64,000 nucleotides of DNA. Origin: Phocaeicola paurosaccharolyticus JCM 15092. Lineage in GTDB: Bacteria > Bacteroidota > Bacteroidia > Bacteroidales > Bacteroidaceae. The notes under the pieces are model-generated. The model had not been told where the DNA came from, made no database searches, and saw nothing but the letters and a program-made list of their open reading frames with translations. This document shows, piece after piece, positions 58,440 to 64,000 of the stretch. The first letter of the stretch is position 1. Every line of letters begins with the position of its first letter. The stretch is taken from NCBI RefSeq assembly GCF_000613805.1, contig NZ_BAJR01000008.1, positions 1 through 64,000 of the forward strand, given 5' to 3'. Made by a program: the position numbers and the translations under genes.

Positions 58440-60932
58440 ATGAGATTAACACTATTAATATTATGTCTTTCCGGTTTCTTATCTGCTTCCCAAACAAAGG
58501 CGCAGGAATATAAGCTGTGGTATGATAAACCGGCTCATGTATGGACAGAGGCACTTCCTTTGGGTAATGGACGCCTTGGAGCTATGGTCTTTGGAGTACC
58601 GGCTGTAGAGCATATACAACTTAATGAAGAGAGTATCTGGGCCGGACGTCCAAACAATAATGCTAATCCTGATGCTTTGGAATATGTACCCAAAGTACGT
58701 GATTTGATATTTAAAGGCAAATATATTGAAGCGCAGACTCTTGCCACTGAAAAGATTATGTCGAAGACAAACAGCGGTATGCCTTATCAGACATTTGGAG
58801 ATCTCTATATATCCTTTCCGGGGCATAATGATTACACGAATTATTACCGTGAACTAAGTCTTGATTCTGCTCGTGTAATAGTTAGATATAAATCAAATGG
58901 CGTTAATTATAGACGTGAAACAATAACCTCACTTTCTGATCAGGTTGTCATGGTAAGACTTACTGCCGACAGACCTGGTTCAATAACCTGCAATGCTTAC
59001 CTCTCTACACCACATCAGGATGCTTCTATACTCATAGATGGTAATGATGTCACACTTGATGGAATCTCATCATCTCATGAGGGACTAAAAGGTAAGGTTG
59101 AATTCCAAGGAAGAATACGTTCAATTACAAAGGGTGGCACAAAAAAAATAAATGATGGTATCATCTCCATTGAGAAGGCTGATGAAGCGGTCATCTACAT
59201 CTCTATAGCTACTAATTTCAATAATTATAAGGATATATCGGGTGATGCAAAGCAACGTTCACTGAATAACATGGACAATGCTGTCAAGAAAGAGTATAAA
59301 CTTGCCAAGAAGGAGCATACAGAACTATTTAAGAGATATATGGATAGGGTAAAGCTCTATCTTGGTGAAGATATGTATCCTGATATTCCAACTGACAAAA
59401 GGGTTGAGAACTTCTCAAAGAGTAATGACAACTATCTTGTTGCCACTTACTTCAATTTTGGTCGTTATCTGCTGATATCCTCTTCACAACCTGGAGGACA
59501 GCCTGCAAATCTTCAGGGAATATGGAATGACAAACTCTTTCCATCATGGGACAGCAAATATACATGCAACATAAATCTTGAGATGAACTATTGGCCTTCC
59601 GAGGTCACTAATCTCAGTGAGCTATCTCAACCACTTATGCGACTTATAAAAGATGTTAGCGAAAGTGGAAAGGAGAGTGCAAAGATTATGTATGGTGTCG
59701 ATGGCTGGGTACTTCATCACAATACAGATATATGGCGTATCACCGGTGCGGTAGATAAAGCTCCTTCGGGAATGTGGCCGATGGGAGGTGCATGGCTTTG
59801 TCGTCATATATGGGAAAAGTACCTATTTACAGGAGATGTGAATTTCCTAAACCAAAACTATGATATACTAAAAGGTGCTGCCTTATTCTTTGATAATGTT
59901 ATGGTTAAGGACCCTGAGAGCGGTTATCTGGTTGTATGTCCAAGTAACTCCCCTGAGAATGTACATTCAGGGAGTAATTATCAGGCAACTATAGCTGCAG
60001 GTTGCACACTCGACAATCAGTTAGTATTTGATTTGTGGAATCAGGTTATTTCTGCTTCATCTATATTGAACAGGGATAAGGAGTTTGCACAACATCTATC
60101 AAACCGTCTCAAAGAACTTGCTCCTATGCATATTGGCAAATGGGGACAGTTGCAGGAGTGGCTTAAAGATTGGGATGATCCGAAAGATGTACATCGTCAT
60201 GTATCTCATCTCTATGGGTTATATCCGGGAAACCAAATATCTCCATATAGGACACCCGAACTTTTTGAGTCAGCAAAGACTTCTTTGATTCATCGAGGCG
60301 ATCCGTCAACAGGATGGAGCATGGGGTGGAAAGTATGTCTGTGGGCTCGTCTACTTGATGGCAATCATGCATATAAACTTATAACCGATCAACTTACTCT
60401 TGTCAGAAATGAGAAGAAGAAAGGTGGTACATATCCTAATCTTTTTGATGCCCACCCACCATTTCAGATAGATGGTAATTTTGGATGTACTGCAGGTATA
60501 GCTGAGATGATAGTACAAAGTCATGATGGTTTCATCTTTCTTATTCCTGCTATACCGGATGGATGGAAAGATGGAAAGGTGAAAGGTATTAAGGCAAGAG
60601 GTGGTTTTGAAATTGATTTAGAGTGGAAGAATGGAGCAGTAGAAAAGGCAGTTATAAAATCATCATTGGGAGGAAATTGTTGTATACGCACATATAATCC
60701 TATTGGCAGTGTGATAGAATCAGATTCTTCTTTAACAGGAAACAACAAGATACACTCTGTTAGTTTGAGAAGAGCAAATTTAGAAAATAAGAATAGCTTT
60801 TTCGCCTTACCGGTACAACTAAAACCTGTAATAAGTGAAGAGGTACAAGTAAATAGTGTTAACTTGCCAAAGAGTTATCTATATAATTTTCAGACTGAAG
60901 CAGGTAAAGAATATATAATAAAAAGAAAATAA
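58440..60932 (+). CDS. GH95-family alpha-L-fucosidase/alpha-L-galactosidase
   Basis: The 830 residues have an export signal (ending QTKAQ), the N-terminal GH95 beta domain ([32 protein letters not shown]), and an (alpha/alpha)6 barrel with the catalytic asparagine pair in [26 protein letters not shown], and the aspartate-bearing [11 protein letters not shown]. In RG-II loci a GH95 enzyme removes L-galactose; elsewhere GH95 removes L-fucose. Context favours L-galactose, which is inference. It is intact. Confidence 0.92.
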   Translation: MRLTLLILCLSGFLSASQTKAQEYKLWYDKPAHVWTEALPLGNGRLGAMVFGVPAVEHIQLNEESIWAGRPNNNANPDALEYVPKVRDLIFKGKYIEAQTLATEKIMSKTNSGMPYQTFGDLYISFPGHNDYTNYYRELSLDSARVIVRYKSNGVNYRRETITSLSDQVVMVRLTADRPGSITCNAYLSTPHQDASILIDGNDVTLDGISSSHEGLKGKVEFQGRIRSITKGGTKKINDGIISIEKADEAVIYISIATNFNNYKDISGDAKQRSLNNMDNAVKKEYKLAKKEHTELFKRYMDRVKLYLGEDMYPDIPTDKRVENFSKSNDNYLVATYFNFGRYLLISSSQPGGQPANLQGIWNDKLFPSWDSKYTCNINLEMNYWPSEVTNLSELSQPLMRLIKDVSESGKESAKIMYGVDGWVLHHNTDIWRITGAVDKAPSGMWPMGGAWLCRHIWEKYLFTGDVNFLNQNYDILKGAALFFDNVMVKDPESGYLVVCPSNSPENVHSGSNYQATIAAGCTLDNQLVFDLWNQVISASSILNRDKEFAQHLSNRLKELAPMHIGKWGQLQEWLKDWDDPKDVHRHVSHLYGLYPGNQISPYRTPELFESAKTSLIHRGDPSTGWSMGWKVCLWARLLDGNHAYKLITDQLTLVRNEKKKGGTYPNLFDAHPPFQIDGNFGCTAGIAEMIVQSHDGFIFLIPAIPDGWKDGKVKGIKARGGFEIDLEWKNGAVEKAVIKSSLGGNCCIRTYNPIGSVIESDSSLTGNNKIHSVSLRRANLENKNSFFALPVQLKPVISEEVQVNSVNLPKSYLYNFQTEAGKEYIIKRK

Positions 60933-60937
60933 TAGCG

Positions 60938-62134
60938 ATGAGAAAGAGTATTTTAAGACTTTTCATAGTATCTTTTGTATCCATCAATCTGTTTGGATGT
61001 AGTAGTGTAAAGAGGAATGTAGAGAAGGAAAAATGGAGTGTGCTGATGGCAAAGTCTGAAATAAAAAGATTCCCAGAGCCGTGGATGATTGAAAATGCAA
61101 AGAAGCCAAGGTGGGGATATACACATGGACTTGTGGTTAAATCTATGATGGAGCTTACTAAATTCTCAGGTGATAGCCTTTATTATAATTATGCAAAGAT
61201 ATATGCTGACTCACTTATTGATAAAGATGGAAAGATTAAGACAATGGAGTACCTCTCTTTCAATATTGATAATGTAAATGCCGGGAAAACTCTATTCGAT
61301 TTTTATAAGATTAGTGGAGATAATAAGTATAAAATAGCTCTCGATACACTTGTAAAACAGATGGGTGAACAACCTCGAACAAGCGAAGGTGGTTTTTGGC
61401 ATAAAAAGAAGTATGAACATCAGATGTGGCTAGATGGCATTTATATGGCATCTCCATTCTTGGCACAATATGGTAATGAGTTTAAAAACCAGAGCTTATG
61501 CGATGAGGCTGTAAAGCAGATTAAGCTGATAGCAACACATACTTACGATAAGAAAACGGGACTTTTCTATCATGGTTGGGATGAGAGCAAAAAGCAGGAT
61601 TGGGCAGATAAGACAACAGGTTGCTCTCGCAATTTCTGGAGCCGTAGTATAGGCTGGTATGCTGCAGGTATAGTTGATGTTTTGGATTACATACCACAGC
61701 AGACAGAGGGACGCGACTCTCTACTCACCTTGGTAAAGACATTAGCAGATGGCATGTTGAAGTTCCAAGATAATAAATCGGGTGTATGGTGGCAGGTTAC
61801 TGACCAAGCTGATAGAAAAGGAAATTATCTTGAGTCATCAGCTTCATCTCTATTTGTATATTTTCTTGCTAAATCAATAAACAACGGCTATCTATCATCT
61901 GATTATAAAAAAGCAACACTTAAAGCTTACGATGGTATTATAAAGAATTTTATAAAAAAAGAGGATGATGGTAGCTTTACAATTACAAATTGTTGTGCAG
62001 TTGCAGGTCTTGGCGGAAGTGGAAACAGAGATGGAAGTTTTGCATATTATGTAGGGGAGCCTGTAATAGATAATGACCCTAAATCAGTGGGCTCGTTTAT
62101 ACTTGCTGCAATAGAGATTGAAAAAATGAAATAA
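60938..62134 (+). CDS. GH105-family unsaturated (rhamno)galacturonyl hydrolase
   Basis: The 398-residue lipoprotein (lipobox INLFGCSSV) is an (alpha/alpha)6 enzyme with the signature KYEHQMWLDGIYMASPFLAQ, which carries the catalytic aspartate, plus YHGWDESKKQDWADKTTG and RNFWSRSIGWYAAGIVDV. It removes the 4,5-unsaturated galacturonate left at the non-reducing end by pectate lyase, so it works downstream of the PL1 enzyme of this locus. It starts 5 bases after the GH95 gene. Confidence 0.92.
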   Translation: MRKSILRLFIVSFVSINLFGCSSVKRNVEKEKWSVLMAKSEIKRFPEPWMIENAKKPRWGYTHGLVVKSMMELTKFSGDSLYYNYAKIYADSLIDKDGKIKTMEYLSFNIDNVNAGKTLFDFYKISGDNKYKIALDTLVKQMGEQPRTSEGGFWHKKKYEHQMWLDGIYMASPFLAQYGNEFKNQSLCDEAVKQIKLIATHTYDKKTGLFYHGWDESKKQDWADKTTGCSRNFWSRSIGWYAAGIVDVLDYIPQQTEGRDSLLTLVKTLADGMLKFQDNKSGVWWQVTDQADRKGNYLESSASSLFVYFLAKSINNGYLSSDYKKATLKAYDGIIKNFIKKEDDGSFTITNCCAVAGLGGSGNRDGSFAYYVGEPVIDNDPKSVGSFILAAIEIEKMK

Positions 62135-62146
62135 AAGATATAGAAC

Positions 62147-63606
62147 ATGAAGAAAAAGTTTATTACTCTATTTTATGCGCTATGCATATCAGGTGTGACT
62201 TTTGTCAGTGCCCAAAAAAGTTATATTCCTTGGAAAAATGGTAAACTAGCCGTCTCAGAAGAGGGACGTTATCTAAAACATGAAAATGGAACTCCATTCT
62301 TCTGGATGGGTGAAACAGGATGGCTTTTGCCGGAAAGAACGGATAGAGATGAAGCATCGTATTACCTTGAGAAATGTGCTATGGCCGGGTACAATGTGTA
62401 CAAGTACAGACAGTCAACGGAGCACCTGCTATAAATAAATATGGACAATACTCTTTAGTTGACGGATTCAACTTTGAGAATATTGACCGTAAAGGTGTGT
62501 ATGGTTATTGGGACCATATGGATTATATAATAAAAACAGCAGAAAGAAATGGTATATATATCGGAATGGTCTGTGTCTGGGGAGGTGTAGTAAACTCAGG
62601 TGCTTTGACCTTAAAGGATGCTGAGGCTTATGGTAAATTCTTAGCAAACAGATATAAGGATGCACCAAATATAATCTGGATAATTGGAGGAGATATAAAG
62701 GGTGATAAGAAAACCGAGATATGGGAAAAGCTTGCCACAACAATAAAGAAATATGATAAGAATCATTTAATGACATTCCATCCTCGCGGACGTACAACAT
62801 CTGCAACATGGTTTAATGATGCAACATGGTTAGATTTTAATATGTTCCAAAGTGGACACCGTCGTTATGGACAACGTAATGGTGACGGTGATTATCCTAT
62901 CAAGGAGAATACAGAGGAGGATAACTGGAGATTTGTTGAGGCAAGTCAGGAAAAGTCTCCACTTAAACCGGTAATAGATGGAGAGCCTATCTATGAAGAG
63001 ATTCCTCAGGGACTCCATAATCCAAAAGAGATACGTTGGAAAGATTATGATGTCAGACGTTATGCATATTGGTCTGTTTTTGCAGGCTCTTTTGGACATA
63101 CTTATGGCAATAACTCTATTATGCAGTTTATGCGTCCTGGAACAATGGCGGCATATGGAGCTGAGAAATCTTGGTGGGATGCACTTAACGATCCAGGCTT
63201 TAACCAGATGAAGTATCTTAAGAATCTGATGTTAACTTTCCCATTTTTTGAAAGAATACCCGACCAATCTGTGATTGCCGGAGTTAATGGTGAGAAATAT
63301 GATCGTGCTATAGCAACACGTGGAAAAGATTATCTGTTGGTTTATAATTATTCAGGAAGACCTATGCAGGTAGATCTTACAAAAATTAGTGGAAAGAAGA
63401 AAAATGTATGGTGGTACAGTCCTAAAAATGGTAAGCTGTCATATCTCGGAGAGTTTGATAATAAAATCAATACATTCCAGTACGATAGCGGATACATGAG
63501 TGGTAATGACCAGATTCTTATTGCTGTAGATTCTGAGAAAAACTATGTTGCGAAAGAGTGGATGGAACTACCTTTTATTGAACAAAATCAGTCAGGAAAT
63601 CAATAA
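62147..63606 (+). pseudogene. GH140-like apiosidase (DUF4038), frameshifted
   Basis: The export signal (GVTFVSAQ) leads into an endo-type TIM barrel: HENGTPFFWMGETGWLLPER, NIIWIIGGDIKG, the likely nucleophile in KPVIDGEPIYEEIP, and the C-terminal DUF4038-associated beta domain. The first frame stops at 62434. The rest reads on in another frame (QVQTVNGAPAINKYGQYSL). Restoring one G at about 62398 (GTGTA to GTGGTA) gives GYNVVQVQTVNG and a whole protein of about 486 residues. GH140 cleaves the apiose linkage joining RG-II side chains to the backbone. Confidence 0.88.
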
Positions 63607-63608
63607 AC

Positions 63609-64000
63609 ATGAAAAATATATATTATAAAATAATCATCGCTCTATGCTGTCTGTTACCTCAGACAGCATGGGGCGATGCTGTTTCTGTCACTACTGTTCG
63701 TACCGAGAACATGAGTAATCCGATAGGATTGGATACGGCACAACCTCATTTTAGCTGGAGAATAGAGTCGGAGAAAAGAGATGTGTTGCAAACTGAATAT
63801 CAGATAATAGTCGCTTCCAGTAAAGAGCTTCTTGATAAGGATAACGGTGATTTATGGGATTCAGGTAAGGTTCCATCTTCCTCTTCTATCCGAATAAAAT
63901 ATGACGGAAAGAAGTTAAAAAGCAACCAATATGGTTGGTGGAAAGTGAAGAGTTTCACCAATAAAGGTGAGACAAAGTGGAGTGAGAGTGCTTATTTCAG
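63609..64000 (+). CDS. GH78-family rhamnosidase, N-terminal part (runs off the window)
   Basis: An open frame starts 2 bases after the GH140 stop and is still open at the right edge (about 130 codons). The signal peptide (ALCCLLPQTAWGD) is followed by VTTVRTENMSNPIGLDTAQP and HFSWRIESEKRDVLQTEYQI, the N-terminal fibronectin-like domain of bacterial alpha-L-rhamnosidases. The catalytic domain lies outside the window. A GH78 next to GH140 is also the order in the Bacteroides RG-II locus. Confidence 0.8.
   Translation, partial: MKNIYYKIIIALCCLLPQTAWGDAVSVTTVRTENMSNPIGLDTAQPHFSWRIESEKRDVLQTEYQIIVASSKELLDKDNGDLWDSGKVPSSSSIRIKYDGKKLKSNQYGWWKVKSFTNKGETKWSESAYF

Overview
This window is AT-rich chromosomal DNA from a member of the order Bacteroidales (Bacteroidota). 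The evidence is the SusC/SusD pair inside a large polysaccharide utilization locus (PUL), Bacteroidota-type promoter boxes (TAnnTTTG) in front of many operons, the ATP synthase gene order beta-epsilon-unknown-a-c-b-delta-alpha-gamma, and the Bacteroidales style of the pabB/pabC, nrdD/nrdG and clpS/clpA genes. I cannot name a genus. There are no tRNA or rRNA genes, CRISPR arrays, insertion sequences or prophage genes that I can see.

Layout. 1-2.9 kb: pabB-pabC (p-aminobenzoate synthesis) and an HU-like DNA-binding protein, bracketed by a ~100-bp direct repeat. 3-6.3 kb: a c-type-haem-motif beta-propeller lipoprotein and a polytopic membrane protein of unknown job. 6.4-8.1 kb: phenylacetate-CoA ligase and an ACT-domain protein. 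8.4-9.0 kb: DedA. 9.1-12 kb: cobalamin riboswitch followed by anaerobic ribonucleotide reductase nrdD-nrdG. 12-16 kb (minus): clpS-clpA-aat plus an EamA transporter, i.e. an N-degron proteolysis operon. 16.3-18 kb: a carboxyltransferase (oxaloacetate decarboxylase alpha/pyruvate carboxylase B type). 18.4-25.6 kb: complete F-type ATP synthase operon. 25.8-27.5 kb: formate-tetrahydrofolate ligase. 27.7-32.7 kb (minus): a lipoprotein, rsmG, a metallo-beta-lactamase-fold hydrolase and gcvP. 32.9-36.4 kb: copper-type P-ATPase, a ribbon-helix-helix protein and an SPFH protein. 36.7-64 kb: a pectin PUL running off the right edge.

The PUL holds, in order, a secreted TIM-barrel protein, a DUF5123/DUF4957-like surface lipoprotein, SusC, SusD, PL1 pectate lyase, DUF3826 protein, a small ORF, a sodium:solute symporter, GH43, a GH143-GH142-like bimodular enzyme, GH78, a GH28-STN-esterase fusion, GH95, GH105, GH140 and the start of another GH78. 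This set matches the rhamnogalacturonan-II (RG-II) degradation locus known from Bacteroides thetaiotaomicron (roughly the BT1010-BT1030 set, from memory), so the substrate is probably RG-II. Intrinsic terminators after susD and after the DUF3826 gene split it into at least three transcription units. No regulator for it lies in the window.

A striking overall feature is nine reading-frame breaks in eight otherwise well-conserved genes (dedA, the carboxyltransferase, atpB, copA, the SPFH gene, PL1 twice, GH28-esterase, GH140). Eight of the nine are repaired by restoring a single base, usually in a run of two or more identical bases. This looks more like residual deletion errors in the assembly than real gene decay, and these genes should be read as probably intact in the organism.
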